From assembly GCA_963556195.1 (NCBI GenBank), contig OY744522.1:36154483-36218482 (forward strand): a stretch of DNA of 64,000 nt, given 5' to 3'. The stretch's first letter is position 1; each line of letters begins with the position of its first letter. This stretch comes from Sepiola atlantica (lineage: Eukaryota > Mollusca > Cephalopoda > Sepiida > Sepiolidae). The notes beneath the pieces were generated by a model. The model did not search any database. It worked only from the letters and a program-made list of their open reading frames with translations, and was not told the DNA's origin. Shown one piece after another: positions 35,760 to 49,045 of this stretch. Both the position numbers and the translations under genes were made by a program.

Positions 35760-36430
35760 CATTCACCATTTTGCATGAACATTTGTTAATGAGAAAGCTG
35801 TGTTCAAAGTGGGTGCCGCATTTGCTTACAGTCAATCAAAAACATGTCAATGATTCAGAGCATTATTTGTAAGTTTTTGCGTCAATGTGACAATGGATGA
35901 AACATGGATCCACCACTCCAATCTGCAGTCAGCTAAGTTGACAGCAGTCGGTGAATGCTGACCAAAAATGCAAACATCAGCCTCCATATTTTAAGATGCA
36001 AGTATATTGTTCATCAATTACTTTGAAAAAAAAAAGAACCATCAATAGTGAATATTATGCAGCATTATTAGTGCGTTTGAATAACGAAGAAATTGCGAGA
36101 GAAAAAAAAGAAAAAAAGTGCTCTTTCACCAAGAAAATGCAGCGTGTCACAAGTCAATCACAACGATAGCAAAATTACATAAATTGCTTCCGAACTCACT
36201 CAATTCTCCAGATCTGGCCCCCAGCGACTACTGGCCATTTGCTGACCTCAAAAGAATGCTCCAGAGAAAGAGATTTGGCTCCAATGAAGAAGTAATATCA
36301 GAAACTGATGCATATTTTGAGGTCAAAGACAAATCATTCTCCAAAAAAGGCATTGAATTGTTAGAGAAGTGTTGGAATCAGTCTCCTTCAAGGGGGATAC
36401 ACTATGTTGATGAATAAATTTTGCCGTAAA
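35760..36430 (+). pseudogene. mariner transposase pseudogene
   Basis: The + strand, with frame changes near 35960 and 36120, reads VTMDETWIHHSN (first catalytic Asp), LFHQENAACH (second site), SPDLAPSDYWPFADLKRML (third Asp) and a C-terminal GIELLEKCWNQ. This is the mariner D,D34D architecture. The second catalytic position is Glu (GAA at 36133-36135) where mariner has Asp. Frameshifts, stops and A-runs make it dead. The N-terminal DNA-binding half and inverted repeats were not found. Confidence 0.88.
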
Positions 36431-37542
36431 AGTTGTTTTATTAGTTAGGCCCGGGACTTATTGAGTTATGTGTTTAGTTTGAATTCTCCCTTCTGTACAG
36501 ATAATTATGTCTTTATCGTTAATTTCTTTATTCTTTATATTTATTAAATTTAATCCATCTTTCTGAAAATAAGGTTTTATATTTCCTTTTCATGCACTTA
36601 AAATGCTTGGCATCGTATGAGCATTAAATTCTAAAAAATGAGTATTGAATATTGACGAGTGTAGCAATAATTGTGTGGTTAACCCCTATTAACTACGATA
36701 TGATTTTCAAATTGATGCACGTTTTATTTTGTTTTCGGCTCTTCTGCTTCAAATTAAAGAAAAATCTTACTTTCCATATCGCTAGGCAAACATGCCTTAA
36801 ATAAAATGTCTCGAAAAAATATAACTTTGCCATACTTGCTGAAACCCGAAACTAAGTATGAGAGATGTGTTGAACTGTCTCACTCCCGACAGAATGTTAT
36901 CACAGCTGAAAGCAGCAATAGGAAAGGAAATGCCAACAACAACAACATGTCAACAAAGAAAGACTCCAACTTATTGATCCGTTGCGAATGAACTGGATTT
37001 CCAGGAAAAAGCTTTACATCAAAAGAGTTCACAGGGCAATAGTGGAAAGAATTGATCGTTGCGGAAAAATTATTTATTTTCAAGAAAGGAAATGCAAAAA
37101 ACAATCTTGAGAGGAATGGGACTCTAATTATGTGATAATTCAAGTCAAGGAAACAAAAGACTATATGCGGCACAGATAAATATATATATATTTCCCCAGC
37201 CCCTCAAAATCCATGCTACACCTAACCACGACAAAAAACCTCAGCACCCCCTCCCCTCTTTCCCACCCTAAGACAAATTCACTAACACTCCCACCCCTCC
37301 CCTTTTTCACTCACAGCTGTCCACATTCTTTCACTCTCTGCCACTGACTGACTTCTCTCAGCCCGGACCTTGATCCAGCGCTCTCAGCAGCGACGGCTAC
37401 TACTTTTTCTCATCAACCCATCATGTCAACCCAATATTTTGATGTACTTGCATGACATTTTTCTTAAAATTATCATCCTGAGGAAGTCTTACAATAAAGA
37501 ACCGTTGATGAATATATAAAAAATATCTCTTGGTTTTTCCTT

Positions 37543-37545
<3 letters not shown>
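36431..37545 (+). other. Intron 7 sequence
   Basis: AT-rich then, at 37195-37400, C-rich. A CTGAGGA...cgttg motif lies at about 37480 (see findings). No exon or mobile element is clear. Confidence 0.45.

Positions 37546-37594
<49 letters not shown>
37546..37594. repeat. (TA)n microsatellite
   Basis: About 24 uninterrupted dinucleotides, followed by a short (GT) run. Another tract lies at 37945-37974. Confidence 0.95.
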
Positions 37595-37596
<2 letters not shown>

Positions 37597-37940
37597 GTGT
37601 GTGTGAAGATAGTACTGTCATACTGTCATGTAGGACAGAAAATAAATATATATTTTTTAAATTTTATAATTTTTTATTTATTTTCTATTTAATTCAATCA
37701 TTCTGGAGAGCACATAGTAGTAAATGGTGGGGTTGTTAGATTGGAGATGTGGGTGGACTAATAATATAGATATATGTTAATGAAACAACAATCCCACCAT
37801 GAAAAAAGTCAATAATGGGACCTGAAGAAATAAAATATGTATAATAGCATAAAGAAAAACAATTCTGCCAAGATCTTTGTAAAACAGAAACCAATGTAGA
37901 CATAGACACAACATAAAACTAAATTGATTACAAAAGTGGT

Positions 37941-37977
<37 letters not shown>

Positions 37978-38324
37978 GAATAAAAAAAATAAAAAAAAAA
38001 GAACAGAAGGGTGAGATGGATAAAACCATCTAGCTGAGTTTTATTTTTTTCATTACAAACAAAATTACACCTCATTTTTCACAAAAATCCTGTTTATTTA
38101 ATGATATTATTTCTTTCCTTTGTTATTTAAATAAATAACATTTATTCGAAAGCATCGTTTGTCGTTGGTCACTGTTTTGTTGCTGTCTACGTAAATATTC
38201 AAACCTGAGTTAAAAAAAAAAAAAAATTTGAACAAGAAAAAAATTCTTGCTCCCCATTTGCACCTTGCTGATTTTGCGATGTAATAAAGTATTTGGTCAT
38301 CAATCCTATGTAACAGTAGATATT

Positions 38325-38581
<257 letters not shown>

Positions 38582-38589
38582 TAATTTTT

Positions 38590-39010
38590 AAGATCGGATT
38601 GATTTAATTATTAATGTAATCACCATTTTTATCGATGAACTTTTTTTCATCTATCAAGCGGTTTAATATCACCTTCATAAAATTCCTTTGGTTCTGAACT
38701 GAAGAAGAAAACTAATTTTAGATTTCTTCTCTTGAAGTAAGTCTTTATCCACTAAAATCATTTTGTAAACTTTTAAAAAGATGGTAATGTGTTGGTGCTA
38801 GATTTGGAGAATATGGTGGATGATGCATAATTTCCCATAAATATTAGTTTTTTGTGCAGTGTGAGATTTAGTGACATCTGTCATGCTGATCAGATTAGAT
38901 TGTAGTGCACGTTCGTCTTTCAAATCACACAGTGAAGTGATGCACAACGTGTCAGAGTACCAACTACTTCAATACTACCAACCACAACAGGTACCTTCCA
39001 TGTTTCATAA
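38590..39010 (-). pseudogene. mariner transposase C-terminal fragment
   Basis: The minus strand reads HHPPYSPNLAPTHYHLFKSL, then after stops LIDEKKFIDKNGDYI. This is the third-Asp region and C-terminus of a SETMAR-like mariner. The PDLAPSDYHLF motif is altered (NLAPTHYHLF), so the third catalytic Asp is lost. An upstream piece (SHTAQK) may be the second-Asp region. It is opposite in orientation and clearly distinct from the copy at 35760. Confidence 0.75.
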
Positions 39011-39242
39011 TAAAATTGCGTGATATTTGTGCAGCAAACTGGCATGCATGCAAATGTTGCAAAGCTTTTGACTCGCCTTTATACTTTTATTCTTGGTAAA
39101 AATGATATTTTTTTAAACGAATATGTTTAATGTTAAAAATTATAATAAATATTAGAAAAAGAAAGTTTTATTACTGAAACTATCCCAGCTTGCAGAACAT
39201 CGACGTCAACTGAAATAGTAAAGTGGCATGGGTTCTTTCAAC

Positions 39243-39990
39243 TCGTTAGCAGCATCATCATCATCATCAACCGGTTTATTTATTGAATCAGGCCACAATT
39301 AATCCTCTGATGAGGGTGGGGCCTGATTGTCTAGTCTCGAAATCTAAGTCTTCCTCTCCACTCCTGTCTTTGGCAAGGTTTGATAGAATCCATACCCATG
39401 GCCTTCCTATCACGTTTGACTACGTCCTCCCAAGTCAACTTGGGTCTGCCAGTGGTGATGTTCTCTGCTGGCACATTCAACTGTCGGACTTTAGCAATCC
39501 AGCCATCGCTACGCTCAATGTGACCCAACCAACGCAGTCTGTTTTTTCGCATGATGTCCGCAAGGCTTTTCAAGTCGACCTGTGAGAGCAGGGATTCAAA
39601 AGAAACGTACTGTTCAGGCCTCACCAAACAGATCCATCTGACCATTTCCCTGTCATTACGGTGCAGCTTCCTTAGTATGCCAGCAGAGACAGCCCAAGTT
39701 TCTGAGCCATACAACAGCACACTTCTGACACATGAGGAGTATACACGCCCTCTCGTAGTTGTTGGCAGGTGTTTGTTTGTCAGGATTGGTAGCAGCTCTC
39801 TAAACTTTTTCCAGGCACACTTGCAACATGTAGCTGCCGCGAGTTCACAGCCTCTGCCTGATGACAGCACATCTCTAAGATAACAAAAGTCTGTCACTAC
39901 TTCCAGCTTGTTGTCACCAACAGCTGTTGTTAGCAAGAGAAATATCTTGTCTCGTTCCTTACTTGTAAAAATATTTACAAATCCCATTCA
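39243..39990 (-). mobile_element. RTE-like LINE 3' fragment
   Basis: The minus strand has an ATG-started frame of 218 codons at 39331-39987, including DFCYLRDVLSSGRGCE, VLLYGSETWAV, RNDREMVRWICLVRPEQYVS and RLRWLGHIERSDGW, the post-RT C-terminal domain of this clade. The polymerase motifs lie further 5' and are absent. The 3' end has the sequence ggttgatgatgatgatgatg. A colinear relative lies at 51905-52670. Confidence 0.85.
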
Positions 39991-40575
39991 TTCACAGAAC
40001 CTTGTGATTATGACTTCAGTTTTAGAATATTTTCTTGCTTGTTGACAAAAATGTAACATGTAGATTTGAAAAAAAAAAACCGGAGAAGTTCAGTATTCTG
40101 TTTCCATGTGTAAATCTCTCGTTCTTTCTCCCTCTCTCTCTCTCTCATACATTTACCAGAGATATAATTTAAAAAATAACTCAAAGAGTTTAGCTGAGAC
40201 TTTTTCTCTTCCTTTTTATTGCTGAATAAAAAAAACAAAAAAACTAATGTTTAAAAAAAAAAATCAAATAATTTTGGAGTGAGGAGCGCAGAGCGATAAA
40301 ACCACCGCTCTTTAGTCCCAAATGTAGTTGCTCCCGCTCCACTACCGCTAAATATAAAATGAACCCTCTTCTCCTTCGCTCCAGCAAAAAGGAGCGTGCT
40401 CCGTAAAGCCCTGCTTGTGATTATGACTTCAGTTTTAGAATATTTTCTTGACAAAAAGGAAAGAAAAATTGTAATTTAAAAAAGGAATTCGCGCTTGGTC
40501 GTTCCTTGACATCACTGTAAACAGACAGGTTTAAATCATTTTTAATCTTTGAATCTCCTCTCATTATGATTAATT

Positions 40576-41165
40576 GGTCCCCCGATTTATAAAATCGGGG
40601 GACCTATGTTTTGAGGCATGTCCGTCCGTCCGTCCGTCCGTCCGGATTTTTCTCCGCAATCATCCATTGAATTTCTCTGAAATTTTGCATGAAGTTGTAA
40701 CTTTGGTCAGGTTAGAAAGTGACATTCTCCGATTTTTGAAAAAAAATCTGGTCAGCCCCCCAGGGGGTCAAAAGGCCCGAAATGGCAAAAAATGACATTT
40801 TTAGCCCCATAACTTTTCATCCATCCATTCAATTTCTCTGAAACTTGGCCAAAATGTGGAGGCAATTGTTCCTACTAGAAAATAAGTATCGCTGACCTTG
40901 GAAAAAATCTGTTTTGCGCCCCCAGGGGGTCAAAAGCCCTCAAAATGGCAAAAAATGACCCCTTTCTCCCATAACGTTTGATCCATCCTTTCAATTTTTT
41001 TGAAACTTGACCAAAATGTAGAGGCAATTGTTCTGGATATGAAATGAGCATCCTTGACCTCAGAAAAATTCGGGTTCGCGTCCCCAGGGGGTTCAAAAAT
41101 GCCCCAAATTGCCCAAATTCATTGCATTTCACACTCGCCACATCGAGTCACATACAGAGGGGGGG
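40576..41165 (+). repeat. Palindrome-headed repeat with three 162-bp units
   Basis: It starts with the near-perfect 29-bp palindrome ggtcccccgattta...atcgggggacc, then (GTCC)5, then units around cagggggtcaaaa...gaaatggcaaaaaatgac at 40761, 40923 and 41085 (162-bp spacing). Each unit also carries cca.tcaatttctctgaaa.tt. Such GGGGGACC-headed repeats are common in aquatic invertebrate genomes. There is no coding capacity. Confidence 0.7.
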
Positions 41166-42359
41166 GGGGGGGCACGCATGCGCGGCTTGTTTTTTTTTGT
41201 TTAGGTGTGGCTACTCTTGTGTTTACCTAAATATCAAGGCTAAATAAACTTGAGGACAGGATGCTAGTCTGTCGCCGTCTAATTCTGTCCTTGTGGGGAG
41301 GCAAGTAAATAGAGAATATAAATGAAGCTAAATTGCGGCAAATAGATGCAGTTGTAAATAATAAATTTAGATGCGATTGGTTAAAGAAGGTTTCTATTTA
41401 CGAAAATTGATATTTCACTAATTAAACATTTTTCAAATTATTTTAAATGTGCTTTTGCTACTTAGAACTAGCACATCATCCAAGTTATTTTTGTGCTGCC
41501 CCTTGCACACACACACACACACTAGCTTGGGAAATTCATCTCAATTTCACCTTTTTTTTTCTTCCGTCCCTGCCTAGTTTTCCACGAATGGTCACCTTTA
41601 AAATCGCTTAGCGTCCATCATCCAACGAAAACCGGTGTGTCAATGTGATTTAGCCATAAACAAAGACAAGGGAAGATAACTCTATTTTTTTCATATCTGG
41701 GAAGACTAAATGTCTGACAAGTTGTGAATCTCAGAATAATTTCTGCAATGGAGACTGCTGCAGAAAAAAATGGCAACTTTCTACAAATATCTAAAAATTT
41801 ATTCCTTAATCTGATCAATGTTTGTTTTATATCATTCAAATAGTTTATAAACTTTAATTCTTGGCAGAAATTACTTTCGAATTGATAGTTTTAAAGGCTT
41901 GAAAATCAGTCTGACATGTAGAAGAAAAAAAATCTATAACTTTCATAAATACACATTGATTTAGTTTTTATTAACTGATTAATAGTAAATAAAAAATAAT
42001 TTAATAAATATTTATTAAAATCAAAAATCAAACTAAAATTAATTTAACTCTTAAGTATTTATGAGTTTAAAAAAAAAATTTGAAGTATTTATGAGATTTA
42101 GATGTACACACTTCATAAGATGTCTGATCGATTTTATTACACAATATCGATTTTTTTTTAAAAATAACATTCTTTCATGATTGAATTGTAATTCCAAAAT
42201 TGTAAATATTTTCTAACAAGAAGTTAAGAGAAAGGACAAAAAAAAAAGACAATGGGCGAAACAAAAATGAAAGTGAGGATTCCTGTGCAACGCCGTGTAG
42301 GGACAGCTAGTATCTATATGTCAAATTTAAACCAAATTATTTTTTATAAAGTGTTGACA

Positions 42360-42660
42360 TCATAAGCATCATCATCATCATCACGATATTCGTTTTAATA
42401 TCTATTTTACATGCTGGCATGTGTTGGATGGAACCGATCTTTATCTAGTTCTTTATTCATCCCTCTTTCAAGTCCATTTTTATCATCCCCCCCCCCATGT
42501 TTTCCTTGTCCTTCCCCTGTGAACTGGACCTGCTATCTTAATTGTTCTACATCTACTAACTCAAGAACTCTTATCCATTCTTTTAACGTGGTACGTCCAT
42601 CCGAGTGCTTAACTTTTTCAATGTATCTATCCGAGCCATGCCTTGCAACATCCTTATGCT
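42360..42660 (-). mobile_element. RTE-like LINE 3' end
   Basis: Reverse complement of 42360-42660 matches the 3' part of the copy at 24690-24930, including aagaatggat.agagttcttg, tagatgtagaacaatt and the catgccagcatgtaaaatag tail followed by (ATG)n. Confidence 0.7.
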
Positions 42661-42683
42661 CATCCGCGTCAGAGTTCACAGCT

Positions 42684-43744
42684 TCATTGGAAACTTTCCT
42701 TAGCCTTAACTACTTGGCCCTCGTAACGTCTGCTAGCCTCACGTAATAGGTCCTGCTTAGCTAGTTCTGTACTTACAGTATTCCCCACAGCAACTGCCTG
42801 GGTTAGTTTTTCTTCTAAATGCTTCTTCGCCTTGGCCTTATCTAGTACGAAACACTGAGCGTATTTGATGGAGAAGCTTCTGATCTTAGTTTTCAAGCTA
42901 ACCCACCACTCACTCCTGGTAACCGCCCCTACTAGAGCCTGCTGGATAAGTAGTTGTAGCTTTTCCCGGAAGTTTCGTATCTCCAACAAAGAGGTATTCA
43001 ACTTCCAGTACCCGGCTAGTTTAAGCCTATTTCCTAAGTTCAACCGTGCTATAACTAGTTTATGGTCCGATTGACCTAGCCACTTGAACGTAGGACACAA
43101 TATGAAGTCTATGTTGCCTCTTCTAACTAACATCCCATTAAAACTGTACTTCGAACACATAACGAACACGTCCAGATCCCGATAAAAAGAGACCCTCTCA
43201 AGTAGTGCTTGGCGCATGAACCGCAATGACCCGAAACATGAAATCTTTTACAGCAATATCGGCCACAACCATCCCCCCCCCCTCCCTGCATCTCTATGGA
43301 CAACGTTGACCATCGCGGCCAGAGTGCGTTTCACAAGCAAGGAGACGCCTTTACTCTCGGAGATTTCCATATGCTGAAAAGATGTCAAAGTCTCTGGTCA
43401 GCACCTGGCAATCCCTAGACGAAACGAAGTGCATCAGCTCGATAGCAGCTACATCCACTCCCAGGGACAAGAGATTTCTCCATACGCAAACTGCCCGGTT
43501 TGAAGACCTCAAGCCCCTCGCGTTCAAACTAGCCAAGCATAGTCATGGACTTACTTTAGGCAATGTTACACCCAGTTCCGAAGTCTGTCGGAGAAAGGAC
43601 GTTGACGCTATGTGCCGTGCTCAATGTTGCCAATTCTCTGGTATCCTGGCCACTGCACGAAATGCCGCTGATGTCCAGGAGACACGTTGGTTTTAAAGCC
43701 CTATAAAAAGAAGGATGCACCAAAATTGGGACTTTTCCTTGCAT
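42684..43744 (-). pseudogene. L1/Tx1-like LINE endonuclease relic
   Basis: The minus strand first reads MASLNARGLRSSNRAVCVW, then LLSLGVDVAAI and DFDIFSAYGN (43351-43536): the APE-endonuclease N-terminus. After a deletion and frame change, 42684-43226 reads FYRDLDVFV, RRGNIDFILCPTFKWLGQSD, HKLVIARLNLGNR, then YWKLNTSLLEI: the catalytic SDH end and the start of the linker. The usual middle with the GDFN motif is missing. The catalytic Glu region reads AIELMHF, lacking the normal QETH. Confidence 0.75.
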
Positions 43745-44060
43745 TCTGTTAAAAGTTCATCCAGGAAAGTGTCTTTGTCTTTGGTCAGAGGGTCTTAAAA
43801 TAATCAGTATTTGATCACATTTTGAGAACATAAACTTCATTCAAATCGAGAGGGGAGGGGGTAAAAAGTCCAAGTGTGATTTCATGTTCCCTTGAGGACC
43901 GTTTCAAAGAAGGAAAAAAAAGATCAATGTGACCTTAGGAAACTATTTTGATTAAATCTTTTTTTGTTTTCTTCCCTTTTCTTTCTTTCTTTGTTTCTTT
44001 TTGTCCTTTTTTCTTTTCTTTTTTTGCAAATATAAAACTCTTTCTAAGATGTTACTTTGA

Positions 44061-45589
<1,529 letters not shown>

Positions 45590-45900
45590 GAGTTAAGGGA
45601 GTTTATTTTCAAAAAAATAAAAAAAACACCACTAACACTAAGTCCAGGTGACAATGCCCCTCCCCTTACCAAAAAAAAGAACATACACACACACTTTATC
45701 TCCCATAACAAGAATCTGGTTATATGCACTTTAAATTCACTCTGGTTAGACAATGGCCCAGAATTGGGTGATCATTTTAGGTTAAATTTATATGTGAACC
45801 TAATCCCTCATTCTAAATTCTGAAATAATTGCCTCTCCAACTCCACGTTTTTCAGACTGTTCACACGTAATCGTCTAAAAATAGTAGAATCTCATTTTAT
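45590..45900 (+). repeat. Partial copy of the 26178-26892 foldback element
   Basis: Shares cactaagtcc.ggtgacaa, ttatctcccataa, ttaaatttatatgtgaa.ctaatc, and gttcacacgtaatcg.ctaaaaa with 26640-26905 in the same order. The left arm was not found. Confidence 0.65.
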
Positions 45901-46446
45901 TTTATGGGGGTGGGTGATTTAGCTGAGGGTCCTCATCTACAAATTTACCTTTTTAAATGCAGATATAATTATTTTTTTAATTTGACAGACTTTAATGTTT
46001 TCCATTTATGTATTGTATCGTAGATCTTGATAACTCCTTGTGAGATTTTCATCTATATTTTGCCCTTGTGTCATTATAACCTAAATTCAAATAAATTTGT
46101 CTGTTTTTTGTTTACCAAGATTTATATTTCATGAAACATTTTTCAAATTATTGTGTTTTTACTACATATCACTAGCATTCTGTCTAAGGTGTGTTTAGTT
46201 GGGGCTTTTTTTTTTTGCACTCCCTCTCTCTCTCCACACACACACACAAGGGGGTGGATTCATCTTGAATTCAGCTTCACATCCCTGAAAATCATATCAG
46301 AATTAATGCATGCGGTTTTAGGGGATCGAGTGGTTATGAATTGTTGAGCCAACCAAAATGTTAGGCATTTTTTGATTGAGAGTATTTTGGTCTTGATAGG
46401 GTTGAAACCAAGTATAGCATTTTGCCGTCTCGCTTCAATTACTTTA

Positions 46447-47118
46447 TTTGACTGTGGTAGTCAGTCAATTGTAAACACCGCATAAACACTAACAATGTTT
46501 CAAATCATTTGTTGTTCCTTTGATCAGATCAAACATTGTGTGAACCATGGTATTAATATTTGACTGTGGTAGTCAGTCAATTGTAAACACAGCATAAACA
46601 CTAACAATGTTTCAAATCATTTGTTGTTCCTTTGATCAGATCAAACATTGTGTGAACCATTGTATTAATATTTGACTGTGGTAGGCAGTCAATTGTAAAC
46701 ACAGCATAAACACTAACAATGTTTCAAATCATTTGTTGTTCCTTTGATCAGATCAAACATTGTGTGAACCATTGTATTAATATTTGACTGTGGTAGGCAG
46801 TCAATTGTAAACACAGCATAAACACTAACAATGTTTCAAATCATTTGTTGTTCCTTTGATCAGATCAAACATTGTGTGAACCATTGTATTAATATTTGAC
46901 TGTGGTAGGCAGTCAATTGTAAACACAGCATAAACACTAACAATGTTTCAAATCATTTGTTGTTCCTTTGATCAGATCAAACATTGTGTGAACCATTGTA
47001 TTAATATGTGACTGTGGTAGTCAGTCAATTGTAAACACAGCATAAACACTAACAATGTTTCAAATCATTTGTTGTTCCTTTGATCAGATCAAACATTGTG
47101 TGAACCATTGTATTAATA
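46447..47118. repeat. 112-bp tandem array, six copies
   Basis: The landmark tgactgtggtag/g occurs at 46449, 46561, 46673, 46785, 46897 and 47009, an exact 112-bp period. Copies differ by only a few bases. Each unit contains the palindromic ttgatcagatcaa and an inverted pair aacaatgttt/aaacattgtg. Confidence 0.96.
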
Positions 47119-47639
47119 GGTCATTTAAATGTACCCACCTTCTCTCAGACTCTTTAGAATCTTTTTTTTTTTTGTTTTGTGTACTTTTCAATATTGTAGT
47201 GTTTCATAAACAATCATAATTAATTTTCTGATGTTTGTGACAATTTTAAAATTTTTTATACAAATTACTAATCTGAAAGTCGTGTTACCCTTACCAAAAA
47301 GTAACAACAATAAAGGAACAAGTAACACAGCAATACAAAACGCGTCTCCTGGATTCAGTTTATTCACTTTCATTAACAGTCACACATCGAAGGTCTGTCT
47401 GAACACCATCATTTTCATGGCACCAAATGATGCAGCGCCATTACTTAGGCGTCTTTGGTGATTCTTCCTTTATTGTTATAATTTTGGGCACGGGTAACAA
47501 GATTTTCGAACCACCCTGTATTCGAAAAAAAGATTTAAAATATTATATTAAAGTAAAGCAAAGAAATTTTTTATTTTTTTTTTATTTGAAAACATTTTTA
47601 TTAGTTTAAAATTTGAACAGATTAAAAAAAAAATTTTTT

Positions 47640-48080
47640 TTAAGTTTCCAATTTCTTGAAGGGCATCCTATAACCTAAAGACACGAGCCGCTAGTGTTTG
47701 AAAACTTTAAAATCAGACTGGGAGGCAATCACTATAGATGTAGATCACTGAGATCTTTAGTCTTTGACGGTAGAATCGTAAGTCATGGAGAATCTCCAAG
47801 TCAATCATTGAAAACTGTGGAATAGGTGCCACTCATTCAAGACTGTCTGGATCGGAGAAGATGTATAAAGCTATAAGAAGATATGTAATAGAGTATAGCA
47901 CTCAGGCCTGCTCTCCAGTGTTTAGATATGGAAATTGGAATGCATGTGACAAAACTAATAAAAGATTACAGGGAGGGATTGGAAAAATTAGAATTAACTA
48001 CTTTACTAGAGAGAAGAATGAGGGGTGGTTTGATTGAAACTTTTAATATAATTAATGATATTTTAAATTATGGTGAACAT

Positions 48081-48115
<35 letters not shown>

Positions 48116-48310
48116 AATATTTCTCCTCGATCTGGAAGGTTATTGTGAAGGCAGATTTCAAAAACTGGTTTTATTAACCAATAAATCTTTTTGCCTAATA
48201 GAGTAATATATTTTTTGGAATAAGTTGTCAGATGAGATTAGCAACAGCAATCGTGTAGAACATTTGAACCCAGTCTCCTCATTTGAAAACGGATCAAATA
48301 AGCATCTATA
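47640..48310 (+). mobile_element. Second-family Jockey/CR1-like LINE 3' fragment
   Basis: Broken + strand frames include TKLIKDYREGLEKLELTTLL, then ERRMRGGLIETFNIINDIL, NISPRSGRL and VIYFWNKLSDEISNSNRV, the tail domain of a LINE different from the 32016 family. A T24 run at 48083-48108 interrupts it. The equivalent 3' UTR occurs at about 48690-48920 and again at 56510-56760. Confidence 0.75.
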
Positions 48311-48689
48311 TTTCTTAGTTGTTTTTGTGACTCCATGGCATGAATTTTATTTATAAAACTGGTTTTATGAATGCAATGTACAAAAATGTTAAAGTTTTCG
48401 ACTTTAAAAGTATCTGAAATCTATTATAAAAATGTGAAAATCTGCATTAAAAATTAAAATCACATTATTTGTTTGTTGTATAATGAATTGTGAATGGTCT
48501 AGCCAAAACTGTATATATTCTAAGTTGAAGTATTCCATACAATACTTTTTTTGATCATTTGTTTGGTAAGATAGGAAAGATATAATCCCTCATTATCCCA
48601 CTGTAGTCATGTTTTGTAATGATAATAATGATAAAGTTAAATGGATGCTTCAGTGTCCATGGAACTGATTTATGAATTTACTAATGTTT

Positions 48690-48920
48690 TCAATATGAAT
48701 TGATTTTAAGATGGAATTTGATGAATTAAAAAAAAAATAATGGTTAAAAGGGAAGGAATTAAGATGTTTTAGGAACTATCAGATGAAATATTTAACATAA
48801 ATTGATCCGTATATTGATGCTGTGCTATTAGTGTAAATATTTTATGCATTTATCTTAAGGGTTGAATCGAGAAGACAATTAAAACGGGAGATCCGGCCAG
48901 AGAATCCTAACAAACAAACA
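48690..48920 (+). mobile_element. 3' UTR-like piece of the second LINE family
   Basis: Blocks ...atcaga.gaaatatttaacataa, gaat.gaga.gac..ttaaa.gggaga and ccta.ca(a)acaaac correspond to 56640-56755. It probably continues the copy at 47640 after an intervening insertion. Confidence 0.6.
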
Positions 48921-49045
48921 TAATAATATTCAAGTGTTCATGGGTGATAGTTGACACAAGCAAGATGCTGTATAGGTAATATCTTGACAGAAGTCCAATC
49001 AAAATTGTTACTGTTTTTGAGTCATCAGTTGTCATTTTTTGTATC

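Noticed and set aside
37421..37739. Frames with Tyr-Ile repeats
   Set aside because: They are translations of the (TA)n microsatellite at 37546-37594; the same applies at 1621, 5223, 35508 and 37945.
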